Part shown: positions 39,401-51,000 of the stretch, one piece after another | How the letters are laid out: each line of letters begins with the position of its first letter | Position numbering within the stretch: the stretch's first letter is position 1 | Assembly: GCF_000150275.1 (NCBI RefSeq) | Contig: NW_002060944.1 | Location: 6,670,564-6,734,563, forward strand | Length of the DNA: 64,000 nucleotides | DNA from: Trichoplax adhaerens | Taxonomy: Eukaryota; Placozoa; Uniplacotomia; Trichoplacea; Trichoplacidae | Direction of reading: 5' to 3' | Position numbers and translations under genes: made by a program | Notes under the pieces: model-generated | What the model was told of the DNA's origin: nothing | Seen by the model: only the letters and a program-made list of their open reading frames with translations | The model's database searches: none

Positions 39401-42400
39401 ACTTGTGGAGTAGCTTAGCCTCACAAAACATGACTAATAATAATATTTAATACTTATTTTTTGTCGTTTACTGGGCTTTATAGGATCGCAGGCATTACCA
39501 AATCATTTACCGATACTTCATCGAAAGAAAAAAAAGAAGTTATAGCTGTAGATAGTAAGTTAATTTGTTTAGAATACAGTTAACATTTTAAAATCCGAAG
39601 TAAATTTAAATATTAGCTATATCAATTTTTTCTATTAGATTTCTGCTTTGATGTATACGAGGGTCAAATCACAGCTCTTTTGGGACATAATGGTGCTGGA
39701 AAGACTACTCTAATTGCTACATTGACTGGTCTTTTACCTACTACCAGGGGAACTGCATATATATATAATTATGACATAAACAAACCTGAAGAGATGACTA
39801 AGATCAGGGAGATTACCGGTTGGTATTTCCAGTTATAATTAATATATTGTTTTATTTATTTATTATGCTAGCTTATTCGTCGATATAGCTACTGTAAAAT
39901 GCGTTGTTTGCCATTGTATGCTAGAATATCCTAAAAAATATTTTACTAGCTTAATCTATCATGTAAGATTTTCGACCTAATAGGTATCTAACGTAGCATT
40001 GAAACATTGATAATGTGGTACTCAATCAGTACTTTAATTCTTTTGTAGGTGTATGTCCGCAACACGATATCCTATTTGACTCTCTCTCGGCTAGGGAGCA
40101 TCTGGTAGTATTTGCTACCATAAAGGGTATACCAAATGATCAAATCAATGCTGCTGTTGATAAAACCTTAGAAGACATCACGTTAATGGACAAGGCATCT
40201 ACAAGAGCTTCTGATCTAAGCGGAGGTCAAAAACGAAAATTATCAGTAGGAATTGCAATTATTGGTGATCCTAAGGTACCTTCTACTTAAGAATCTTGAT
40301 CTGATAAATTACAGTATAAAAACAATGCAATAAATACTTACATAGTAATTTGGGCTTTTGCTCTAACTTTGTTTTCTTTCCGAAGGTTATATATTTAGAT
40401 GAACCAACAAGTGGAATGGATCCTTTATCAAGGCGACAAATTTGGTCGCTTCTACAGAACCGACGAGAAGGAAAAGTAACATTGTTGACTACTCACTTCA
40501 TGGATGAAGCCGATATTCTTGCAGGTTACTGATGACGGTTCCTCTTGTAGCATTTATCTCATGTTGAAAGTGTATAAAAATACGCGTATAAGTATAACTA
40601 CAGAATTTACCAATATTTACTATTGACCCTTTTCAGATCGCAAAGCAGTCGTTTCACATGGCAAACTACGATGTGCTGGATCTTCTCTTTATCTCAAGAA
40701 TCGTTTTGGAATCGGCTATCATTTAGGTATGGTTACTACGGCCGATTGTAATATAGATAAAGTGACAGAGTTGGTCCATGAGCATATACCGAAAGCCTTA
40801 TTACAGAGATATCATGCTAGCGAGTTATCTTATCTTTTACCGTTATCTGATGTTTCAAGATTTCCAGGTTAGCTAATGATCACCGTTAAGATCTGCTCTG
40901 TGTACAGCACAGATAACATGGTACCCTAGAATCATAATATATAATACGATCATGATATAAGTTACACCTTCGCAGTACGACATCACAATGCAGACCATTT
41001 AAGTGCGACAAACGATTTCAACAATTTAAATTTTTATTGATATATATAGACCTCTTTTCCCATTTGGAAAGTCCAGCTCATAATGAATTAGGCAGAACTT
41101 GTGCTGAAACCTGTGGTGTCTCAAGCTATGGAATATCTATGACCACGCTAGAAGAAGTTTTCTTGAGACTTAAAGATGATGATGTACCAAACGATTTAAG
41201 TTCAATGGCAAAATCGCCGTTGGAAACCAATAAAGATAATACGGATGGGCAAAGACCTAATGAAAGCATGTTTGACTTTAGAAACACTCGGCGTTTATCA
41301 ATGAAAGAATTAATTCGACAACAATTCTTGGCATTACTAAGGATTCGATTCCTCGTTAACCGACGCGATCCATTAACTATCATATTTCGTGTAGTTTTAC
41401 CGCCCGTGTTTGTAATTGTGGGACTAATATTCGCTAACAACATTGGAGGTAACACAATTGCACAGCGTGATCCTCCTACCTTACAACTTTCGTCGCAGCT
41501 TTACCTCAATGAGTCTAATATATCGCCTTCCAAGAATATATTTGCCGACTTGCTTATTAGAAATTCAACCTCTAGACCAATTAATACCTTTATCAATGAT
41601 GTAGAAAAAATGAAACTTTATTACCAAATGAGTAATTTGTCAGCTGATTACTTACTAGATAACTATCCGCATACAATTGGTTATGATATCATGGCTTTCC
41701 AGAATACGTCAACAGTAAGCAATATTGCCTAACAAGCAGTAGTCATCTTTAATATAAATGATATTACATCACTGAAAGGGTGATTATACTATTTAAGCAT
41801 TTTTATGTTTCTTAGGGAATAGCTTCCACATTAAATGTCCTTTATAACGATACGGCCGTACATAGTATTCCTGTTGCTATTAATCTTATCAACCAGATAA
41901 GGTTTGACAACGAAATGAAACGGCGTAAAGGTGTTAGTGGCAGTATCATTCATGTTTCTAGTAAACCTTTTCCACAAACCACAGCAGCCAGCAACTTTAA
42001 CGGTGCTGCTTTTAGTGCACCTATTTTCATTGGATTAGCATTAAATGTCATTCCCGCAGGATTCGCTATAGAAGTTACCAGAGATAGGAAGGTATGCAGA
42101 AATCATATTATTGACATAAATTCTTATATTTATAATTTTGCGATCAAATGAGTAATCCTGACAGCCTTACGAATGTAACTTTTATGCAATATGTCCCATA
42201 TCATATCAGGATCGAATTCGTCAATTGTTGAGAGCATCTGGTGTAACGAGCTCCACCTATTGGCTATCACTATTTACATGTGATTTTATCTCGTACCTCT
42301 TTCCGGTACTTTTGATGCTCATCATTATTCCTATCATGCATGTAGCCGCTTTTGTAGTTCCAGCTGCTATGGGAGTCCTATTTATGGCATCATTAACTTA

Positions 42401-45378
42401 CATGCAATCCAATATCCTGCTGGCTTATGTTGCTTCTTTCTTATTTTCGTCGGTTGAGACATGTCAATCAGTTTTGCCTCCCGTATTAAATTTAGTGCGT
42501 ATGCAGTAATTTAACTTTATTGCTTTATGTCATGAAATTCGTAAGGTTATTTACAAATGCTTTACTTATTTTCAATAGCTACTTTTATTACCGACTATTG
42601 GTGTCTCATTACTAGATATGCTTGGGCAAGCAAATGCCGCTTTAATATTACACTTTGTCATGCTAGCAATAAACCCTACATACCCCATCGGAGGAGCAGT
42701 ATATTTTATTGGCCAGGTATTTTTCGCATTGATAGTAGCTACGTCGTTCTATTTATTTAATTATTGTAGCTACTTAATATTTTTAGATCTAGTAAAATGA
42801 ATAGTTTATATTTACGTAAACTATACGTTGTAAATTGTGTATCAGTATTCATGTTCCAGTACTGAATTTATTCGTTTATCGTATCAAGCTATATATTAGG
42901 CACATTATAGTTCATCCTAAAGAAACAATTCCGCCAAGTGCCTACTTTAGTCCGTCAAGTCCAATCCCATACTGCATTCTATTGGTAAAGCAGCTGTGAA
43001 TAATAACTATTGCCGTAAGCGATTAAAAATACGTATGTCTTAAAATTAACATCGTCCTCATATCGTCTCTTTTAGCCTATCATCCACGGTGCTTTCCTAT
43101 TCTATTTGTTACGCTATCTCGATTACAGGAATACTGGAACATATGATGGTCGTGGACTGTTCGGGTAAAAAATTATTGATTGATATTTTTATTACACCCA
43201 TATTGCTGTTTGATATAATTCAAGTTTTAATTTCAAAAAACGACTTTACAGCATTGGTGGTTCACCAACTCAACGTCCAGCATCTGGTTCGACAACCAGT
43301 GAAACGGCGGGATTGATTGGATCTGCGGCATCTATGTCTGAGGATGATGACGTTAGAGCTGAATATGATAGAATTTCAAAAGCGACAACATCAACCGATG
43401 TTCTTAAAGTGCAACGCCTTCGTAAAGAATTTTTGAAGCGTCCTGATGTTAGTGAAAAGAGCCAGCTATGTTGCGGTTCAAAGCCTGATAAGATAGTAAG
43501 CAAACGATTTGATAGCCAATGTAATAACATAATTTAGCCTATTTGACTGTGGTTTGCATTAATTGCATATTGTTTACTGGCATTATATCTTATGAGAAAA
43601 AGTAACATGCATCAGTAACTATACCTGTGTGCACTTATTTCATTTGATTTACTTATTTAAGAAGCCATTTGTAATATTAGTAATAATTGTTATTTATGAA
43701 ATCAGGCAGCTGTAGAAGATTTGTATTTTGGTATCGAACATGGTGAAGTGTTCGGACTATTAGGCCCTAATGGAGCTGGTAAAACGACAACGTTGAATAT
43801 CATTACCGGAGATATGGCTGCAACGAGAGGCGATGTATGTAAAAAATATAATTAAGTCCCTTTACGATTCTTTAGCTTATATTTACGGTCGTTTATTGAA
43901 AAATTGAATGGAACCGAAAGCTCTGGAGTAACGAGATTTTTCTTATTTAGGTTTCCATTGCCGGCTACAATTTAAGTAAAGATATAACTCAAGCGTTAAG
44001 GAGTTTAGGTTTTTGTCCTCAACATGATGCATTATGGGAGCGCATTACTCTATCCGAACATCTTCATACTTACGCGGCCATTAAAGGTGTTCCAGCCGAT
44101 ATGATTACTGAGGCTGTCAACAGGTATACAATCATATCGTACATGTAGATATGCATAGAATGCAGTGTTAACAATAAAGCAAAAAACGATTGCGTCCTAA
44201 TTTAGTTACTGATCACTTTTTAGGTTTATTACTGGAATGGAAATTCAGGAACATGCTGAAAAATTTGCCAAAAAACTCTCTGGAGGAACCAAAAGAAAAG
44301 TAAAATGCTCTAGAATAAGTTACTATGTTAAAAAATAAGCAGAAAAAAGTAGTATCTATCGACCAAATTTTTAATATTCAATACGTTAACTGTGATTAAA
44401 ACTTAGTTGAGTTTCGGAATGAGTATTATTGGATGCCCGAGATTATTGTTAATGGATGAACCTTCTACTGGAATGGACCCCGGTGCAAAACGATTCTTGT
44501 GGTAAACTGAACAGTCAGTAAATACTTATACAGTAAGCTAATTTAGCACTAATCTCTTGCTATTCATGTTCTTACAATTTTATTGGTCAGGAATTCTATT
44601 ACCGCAAGTATTACCGATGAAACTGGAGCGGTAATTACTACGCATTCAATGGAGGAAGCTGATGCGCTATGCTCAAGAGTTGGCATAATGGTTCGTGGCC
44701 AGCTACGGTAAGAATTTTGCTTTGGATTTTATAGAAAATACAGCAGTACCGTAGATGCTTTCGGAATTGTAAGGTATTTTAATATAATTCAATCTTAATG
44801 CCGTATAAACAGTTGCTTGGGATCAACGCAACACTTAAAGAGTAAATATGGTGGAGGTTATCACCTGGAAGTTAAATTCTCTCCAGATAATATGGGAATA
44901 AATACCAATGGAGATCCATTACAGAGTGTTCACGAATTTGTTAAGAATACATTCCCTGCTGCTACGGAAGTAGAACATTTTGGCCATCGTATTATCTACA
45001 AGATTCCATCGTCTGACGTCAAATCATTAGCAAGATCTTTTGCTTGTTTAGAAGAAAGTCAGTGAATTATGCTATTATTTCTTTGTGCTGTTATGACCAA
45101 AGCATTAAATGAGATTTAATGATTTAAAACGAAATCGATATTTTAGGTAAAGCAAAGATCGGAATTGTGGAGTATAGTTTTAGCCAATCAACCCTAGAGC
45201 AAGTAAGATCACTACTGTAAACTATGGAATTGTAGATTTATGTTTGAATTTTATCATAAATGCTTTATTTCTATTATTGTAGGTGTTCTTAGAATTTGCT
45301 AAAAAACAAGATGAAGAAACTGACACAGAAGATTCTTCATCATCTATATCTATAGCTACTGGTCCTATGTTGGTTTAA
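36484..45378 (+). CDS. Full-length ABCA transporter, ABCA5-like
   Basis: ABC subfamily A full transporter, a family that moves lipids across membranes; the ABCA5 group works in endosomes and lysosomes. About 24 exons give roughly 1,690 residues. Main exons are 36484-36973, 37650-37765, 38386-38943, 39068-39375, 39484-39554, 39639-39818, 40049-40275, 40386-40524, 40637-40867, 41050-41714, 41816-42091, 42210-42494, 42579-42716, about 42910-42984, 43076-43164, 43252-43495, 43706-43834, 43951-44123, 44224-44299, 44407-44501, 44591-44707, 44813-45057, 45147-45202 and 45283-45378. Domain order is TMD1 (exon 1 plus the 38386-39375 exons), NBD1 with Walker [10 protein letters not shown], signature LSGGQKRK and Walker [14 protein letters not shown], then TMD2, then NBD2 with [17 protein letters not shown] and [13 protein letters not shown]. 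Both NBDs keep a switch His (LLTTH, VITTH). The C-terminal [20 protein letters not shown] is the ABCA hallmark. The start of the exon near 42910 is unresolved because its reading phase does not match the exon before it. Confidence 0.94.
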
Positions 45379-45750
45379 TGATGTTGACACAATACTGTAT
45401 ATTATTGTATTGCATTAGTATTTAACACTACTGCAAATATGGCTAGGAATTCCTTCTTGAAACCAAATTTCACATTGTTATTAAAGCCTCATAGTAAATA
45501 CCTATAATAGGTTGTTATTATCTGTAACTTCATCTGAATGTCACGTTTGTAGCAATGAAATAATTCATCCTAAAATCAGTTAAGAGAATTTACGAAAAAA
45601 GATAAATAATTTTATGCTCTCTTTGCATCCATTAATTACTATATAGATGGTTTATGATGAGACTTTACACTTGATGTATGAACTAATATTTCAAATTTGT
45701 TATTTGTACGACTTTTGCAGCAAAAAAGTAAAATTTATTCACTTTTTGTT

Positions 45751-45756
45751 AATAAA
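45751..45756 (+). promoter_or_regulatory. Candidate polyadenylation signal of the ABCA gene
   Basis: AATAAA, 373 bases past the stop codon and preceded by a T-rich stretch. This is plausible but not unique in AT-rich DNA. Confidence 0.3.
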
Positions 45757-45899
45757 GACTATAAAGATCCTAAAAGATCATGGCAGCTATTACTTATACT
45801 ATTACTGAAATGAATAATTATGTTAACTTATAAAGCCAATGCACTAAATATTTTGTAAACAAATAATACTAAAGACGTAATACAATCGCTTTTCTACAG

Positions 45900-45949
45900 T
45901 GCATAGTAACTTTAGCCGGATATTATGCATATTAGCCGGTTACTATGCA
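45900..45949. repeat. Hairpin with 11-bp perfect stem
   Basis: TGCATAGTAAC (45900-45910) pairs with GTTACTATGCA (45939-45949). The loop also contains a repeated TTAGCCGG word. It may be the end of a degenerate foldback element. Confidence 0.65.
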
Positions 45950-45979
45950 TACTAACCAAATTCGGGTTTTAGTCGTGAT

Positions 45980-46003
45980 ATATACTGGTAAACACCAGTA
46001 TAT
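45980..46003. repeat. Hairpin with 10-bp perfect stem and 4-base loop
   Basis: ATATACTGGT (45980-45989) and ACCAGTATAT (45994-46003) are perfect reverse complements around the loop AAAC. It lies 31 bases from the preceding hairpin. Confidence 0.75.
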
Positions 46004-46516
46004 CAAGGTGGATATTTTAGGCGATTAATAAACTGTGCTGTTGTCTGTACAGTACAATGATGTAATAACAGTTAGATTTCCGTTAAGAGCTCGCTGAGAG
46101 CTTATGAGTTGATCTCTATCATGGGGTACTGTGCAGTTATTGAAAATGACACTGCTGGATATCAATGAGATGTTATTTCTTGTTATTTTAGTAACAACTT
46201 GTAATAATTAAAGGATAAAATAAAATTATAACCGCATTATAACAGTAAGAGATTGAGCAATTAGTCTATTTTGGATGATCTGTATTAAGATCAAATTACG
46301 CATACACTAATATGGATGCACGAATAGTAGTAACAACTTGTTTTGGCCATCATTGACTTAAAGATAATAAAAGTATAAACATATTATAACAGCAAGAAAT
46401 TGAACAACTAGTCTATTTTAGATAGCTAGTATCAAGTTTGACGAATATGCTTTTCGCTTATGCTTGAGTTTTAACTCCAATTTTTCATTTTATATTTGAT
46501 GAAAATCAACGTGTCT

Positions 46517-46645
46517 TTATTTTCTTGCTTCCCGGACAATTTTTATCACTTCTTCCGCTGTTTTTGCTCCTAGCTTAGCAAACTCACTAACATCTTTGAC
46601 ACGAACTTTCAATTCACCAAAAATCCTCGATCTACTGGGATACTT
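46517..46645 (-). CDS. Candidate terminal exon, copy 1 of a duplicated 42-codon segment
   Basis: On the minus strand this reads 42 codons and a stop: KYPSRSR..., then ELKVRVKDVSEFAKLGAK, ending KIVREARK. A good splice acceptor (GGAATTTAG) precedes it. The peptide has an amphipathic-helix pattern rich in Lys, Arg and Glu. A second copy at 47583-47711 differs here at two bases (Thr to Ile, Ser to Gly) and keeps the frame, which hints that it is coding. It lies downstream of the TPR frames on the same strand and may be their spliced C-terminal exon, but no donor was identified. No family was recognised. Confidence 0.4.
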   Translation of the reverse strand, partial: KYPSRSRIFGELKVRVKDVSEFAKLGAKTAEEVIKIVREARK

Positions 46646-46711
46646 CTAAATTCCACAGCTGATATACGCGTATACCGAAAATACACGTAAAATCCCAGAT
46701 AATTACTGTCC

Positions 46712-47021
46712 AGTTCTGTTAAATGAGCACATTATCGTAAACCGTCAGTAAAGCGACGGGAGCTTGCACTAATATATATATATATATTATACAGTATGAA
46801 TGAATGGGTAAGAGTGTTCCACATAGCTAAAAATGGAGAGTTACTGTAAGACTAGAGAAATGCGGTATGTATATCAGTATATGTCATACACTCTACTACT
46901 ACACAGTACACGGTATAAAGTTACTGAACCTCTGACAGGTCTACGACAAATGGTAATACTATCTGTTAAATGAGCAGATTATCGTAAACCATCAGCAAAG
47001 CGACGGGAGTTTGCACTAGTA
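46712..47021. repeat. 60-bp direct repeat pair
   Basis: About 60 bases beginning TCTGTTAAATGAGCA at 46712 recur at 46962 with only a few changes (both run through GCGACGGGAG to CACTA). A short (TA)n run (46772-46790) follows the first copy. The pair is part of the larger duplicated structure around the TPR array. Confidence 0.8.
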
Positions 47022-47096
47022 TGATTTGATAAGATCGGAATAATTGTGATAAAGAACTGATAATTTAGTTTTATTGCTATATCGGGATAACAGCGA

Positions 47097-47523
47097 TCAA
47101 GGATTTGATAGCTGAATTTTGAATGACTTCTCATACATAGAAATAGCCTCTTCATGCTTGCCTTGTTTATCATACACATTTCCTAGATTGTTATATGATC
47201 GAGCAACATCGGGATGATTATGACCTAAGACTGACGATGTAATTTTGAGTGACTTTTCATACATAGAAATAGCCTCTTCATGCTTGCCTTGATTAGAATA
47301 TACAGCTCCTATGTTGTTATATGATACGGCAACATGGGGATGATTATGATCTAAGACTGACAATGTAGTTTTGAGCGACTTCTCATACATAGAAATAGCT
47401 TCTTCATGCTTGCCTTGATCTAAATATACAGCTCCCATATTGCTATATAATGCGGCAACATCAGGATGATTATGATCTAAGACTGATAATGCAATTTTGA
47501 GTGACTTCTCATACATAGAAATA
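47097..47523 (-). pseudogene. Partial second copy of the TPR array, three units and the C terminus
   Basis: Minus-strand frame with three 42-residue TPR units like those of the large gene at 48016-51966. It is cut at its N-terminal side by the 50-N gap and closes with KSFKIQLSNP and a stop. Flanking sequence to its right (46.96-47.1 kb) is roughly 95% alike by eye to the sequence ending the large array (47.84-47.94 kb). It is either a tandem duplicate or an unmerged haplotype placed beside its allele. It shows what the intact C terminus of the TPR protein looks like. Confidence 0.7.
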
Positions 47524-47573
47524 NNNNNNNNNNNNNNNNNNNNNNNNNNNNNNNNNNNNNNNNNNNNNNNNNN
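47524..47573. other. Assembly gap (50 N)
   Basis: A run of exactly 50 N, probably a nominal scaffold gap. It lies between the two copies of the TPR 3' region, where repeats would confuse assembly. Confidence 0.98.
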
Positions 47574-47582
47574 AACGTGTCT

Positions 47583-47711
47583 TTATTTTCTTGCTTCCCG
47601 GACAATTTTTATCACTTCTTCCGCTGTTTTTGCTCCTAGCTTAGCAAACTCACTAACATCTTTGACACGAACTTTCAATTCACTAAAAGTCCTCGATCTA
47701 CTGGGATACTT
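47583..47711 (-). CDS. Candidate terminal exon, copy 2 of the duplicated 42-codon segment
   Basis: Same minus-strand 42-codon frame and stop as at 46517-46645, with the same acceptor. Differences from copy 1 are confined to two non-synonymous changes. It sits at the 3' side of the full TPR array, in the same relative place as copy 1 sits to the partial array. Function unknown. Confidence 0.4.
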   Translation of the reverse strand, partial: KYPSRSRTFSELKVRVKDVSEFAKLGAKTAEEVIKIVREARK

Positions 47712-47921
47712 CTAAATTCCACAGCTGATATACGCGTATACCGAAAATACACGTAAAATCCTAGATAATTACTGTCCAGTTACATCACTCCATTACTTTT
47801 TTACTTGATTAGTTTCTTCATTCTCAATTGCAACTGGCATATTATATGATTTGATAAGATCGGAATAAATGTGATAAAGAACTGATAATTTTGTTTTATT
47901 GCTATATCGGAATAACAGCGA

Positions 47922-48038
47922 TCAAGGATTTGATAGCTGAATTTTGAATGACTTCTCATACATAGAAATAGCCTCTTCATGCTTGGCATGTTTATCATAC
48001 GCATTTCCTAGATTGTTATATGATAGAGCAACATCGGG
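47922..48038 (-). pseudogene. Out-of-frame remainder of the last TPR unit
   Basis: After the frameshift at the G run 48036-48039, this stretch continues the TPR unit in another frame and ends with KSFKIQLSNP and a stop at 47922-47924, exactly as in the partial copy at 47097. It is therefore the original end of the large TPR protein, now disconnected from it in this sequence. Confidence 0.75.
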
Positions 48039-51000
48039 GATGATTATGACTTAAGACTGACGATGTAACTTTGAGTGACTTTTCATACATAGAAATAGCC
48101 TCTTCATGCTTGCCTTGTTTATCATACGCATTTCCTAGATTGTTATATGATAGAGCAACATCGGGATGATTATGACCTAAGACTGACGATGTAATTTTGA
48201 GTGACTTTTTATACATAGAAATAGCCTCTTCATGCTTGCCTTGATTAGAATATACAGCTCTTATGTTGTTATATGATACGGCAACATGGGGATGATTATG
48301 ATCTAAGACTGACAATGTAATTTTGAGCGACTTCTCATACATAGAAATAGCTTCTTCATGCTTGCCTTGATCTACATATACAGCTCCCATATTGTTATAT
48401 ATTGCGGCAACATGGGGATGATTATGATCTAAGACTGATAATGTTATTTTGAGTGACTTCTCATACATAGAAATAGCTTCTTCAAGCTTGCCTTGATGTC
48501 TATGTGCATTTCCTAGATTGTTATATGATACGGCAACATCGGGATGATTATGATCTAAGACTGACAATCTAATTTTGAGTGACTTCTCATACATAGAAAT
48601 AGCTTCTTCAAGCTTGCCTTGATGTCTATGCGCATTTCCTAGATTGTTATATGATCCGGCAATATCGGGATGATTATGATCTAAGACTGACAATCGAATT
48701 TTGAGTGACTTCTCATACATAGAAATAGCCTCTTCATACTTGCCTTGATTAGAATATACAGCTCCCATGTTGTTATATGATGCAGCAATATCAGGATGAT
48801 TATGACCTAAGACTGACAATGTAATTTTGAGTGACTTCTCATACATAGAAATAGCTTCTTCATGCTTGCCTTGATGTCTATACGCATTTCCTAGATTGTT
48901 ATATGATCCGGCAACATCAGGATGATTATGACCTAAAACTGCCAATCTAATTTTGAGTGACTTCTCATACATAGAAATAGCCTCTTCATGCTTGCCATGA
49001 TCTAAATACGCATTTCCTAGGTTGTTATACGATGCAGCAACATGGGGATGATTATGACCTAAGACTGACAATGTAATTTTGAGCGACTTCTCATACATAG
49101 AAATAGCTTCTTCATGCTTGCCTTGATGTCTATATACCTCTCCCATGTTGTTATATGACGCGGCAACATCGGGATGATTATGACCTAAGACTGACAGTCT
49201 AATTTTGAGTGACTTCTTCTTCATAGAAATAGCCTCTTCATGCTTGCCTTGATTAGAATATACAGTTCCTATGTTGTTATATGATCCGGCAACATCAGGA
49301 TGATTATGACCTAAGACTGACAATCTAATTTTGAGTGACTTTTCATGCATAGAAATAGCCTCTTCATGCTTGCCTTGATCTAAATATACAGCTCCCATAT
49401 TGTTATATAATACGGCAACATCGGGATGATTATGACCTAACACTGACAATCTAATTTTGAGCGACTTTTCATACATAGAAATAGCCTCTTCACGCTTGCC
49501 TTGATGTCTATATGCCTCTCCCATGTTGTTATATGACGCGGCAATATCGGGATGATTATGATCTAAGACTGACAATCGAATTTTGAGTGACTTCTCATAC
49601 ATAGAAATAGCCTCTTCATACTTGCCTTGATTAGAGTACGCATTTCCTAGATTGTTATATGATCCGGCAACATCGGGATGATTATGGCCTAAGACTGACA
49701 ATGTAATTTTGAGTGACTTCTCATACATAGAAATAGCTTCTTCATGCTTGCCTTGATGTCTATACGCATTTCCTAGATTGTTATATGATCCGGCAATATC
49801 GGGATGATTATGACCCAAGACTGACAATGTAATTTTGAGTGACTTCTCATACATAGAAATAGCCTCTTCATGCTTGCCTTGATATCTATATGCCTCTCCC
49901 ATGTTGTTATATGACGCGGCAACATCGGGATGATTATGACCTAAGACTGACAATGTAATTTTGAGCGACTTCTCATACATAGAAATAGCCTCTTCATACT
50001 TGCCTTGATCTAAATTTACAGCTCCCATATTGTTATATAATACGGCAACATCAGGATGATTATGACCTAAGACTGACAATCTAATTTTGAGTGACTTCTC
50101 ATACATAGAAATAGCCTCTTCATACTTGCCTTGATTAAAATACGTATTTCCTAGATTGTTATATGATGCGGCAACATCGGGATGATTATGACCTAAGACT
50201 GACAATGTAATTTTGAGCGACTTCTCATACATAGAAATAGCTTCTTCATGCTTGCCTTGATGTCTATATACCTCTCCCATGTTGTTATATGACGCGGCAA
50301 CATCGGGATGATTATGACCTAAGACTGACAATCTGATTTTGAGTGACTTCTTATTCATAGAAATAGCCTCTTCATACTTGCCTTGATTAGAATATACAGC
50401 TCCCATGTTGCTATATGATCCGGCAACATCGGGATGATTATGACCTAAGACTGGCAATGTAATTTTGAGTGACTTTTCGTACATAGAAATAGCTTCTTCA
50501 TGCTTGCTTTGATGTCTATACGCATTTCCTAGATTGTTATAGGACATGGCAACATCTGGATGATTATGACCTAAGACCGACAATCTAATTTTGAGTGACT
50601 GCTCATACATAGAAATAGCTTCTTCATGCTTGCCTTGATGTCTATATGCCTCTCCCATGTTGTTATATGATACAGCAATATCGGGATGATTATGATCTAA
50701 GACTGATAATCTAATTTTGAGTGACTTCTCATACATAGAAATAGCCTCTTCATACTTGCCTTGATCTAAATAGGCATTTCCCAGATTGTTATATGATACG
50801 GTAATATCGGGATGATTATGACCTAAGACTGACAGTTTAATTTTGAGTGACTTCTCATACATAGAAATAGCCTCCTCATGCTTGCCTTGATTAGAATATA
50901 CAGCTCCCATGTTATTATATGATACGGCAACATCGGGATGATTATGACCTAAGACTGATATTATAATTTCGAGTGACTTCTTATACATAGAAATAGCTTC

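Larger units (their letters stand above)
45379..46516. other. Spacer with hairpins and short repeats, no gene
   Basis: Holds the ABCA 3' region, two perfect hairpins (separate entries) and a diverged direct repeat: a stretch of about 80 bases beginning near 46187 (TTAGTAACAACTTG) is echoed near 46327 (TAGTAACAACTTG), both followed by ATTATAACAG and TAGTCTATTTT. No protein-coding frame was recognised. Confidence 0.5.

Noticed and set aside
46979-48004. Minus-strand frames starting MCMINKASMKRLF and MRMINMPSMKRLF
   Set aside because: They are out-of-frame readings of the ends of the TPR units.
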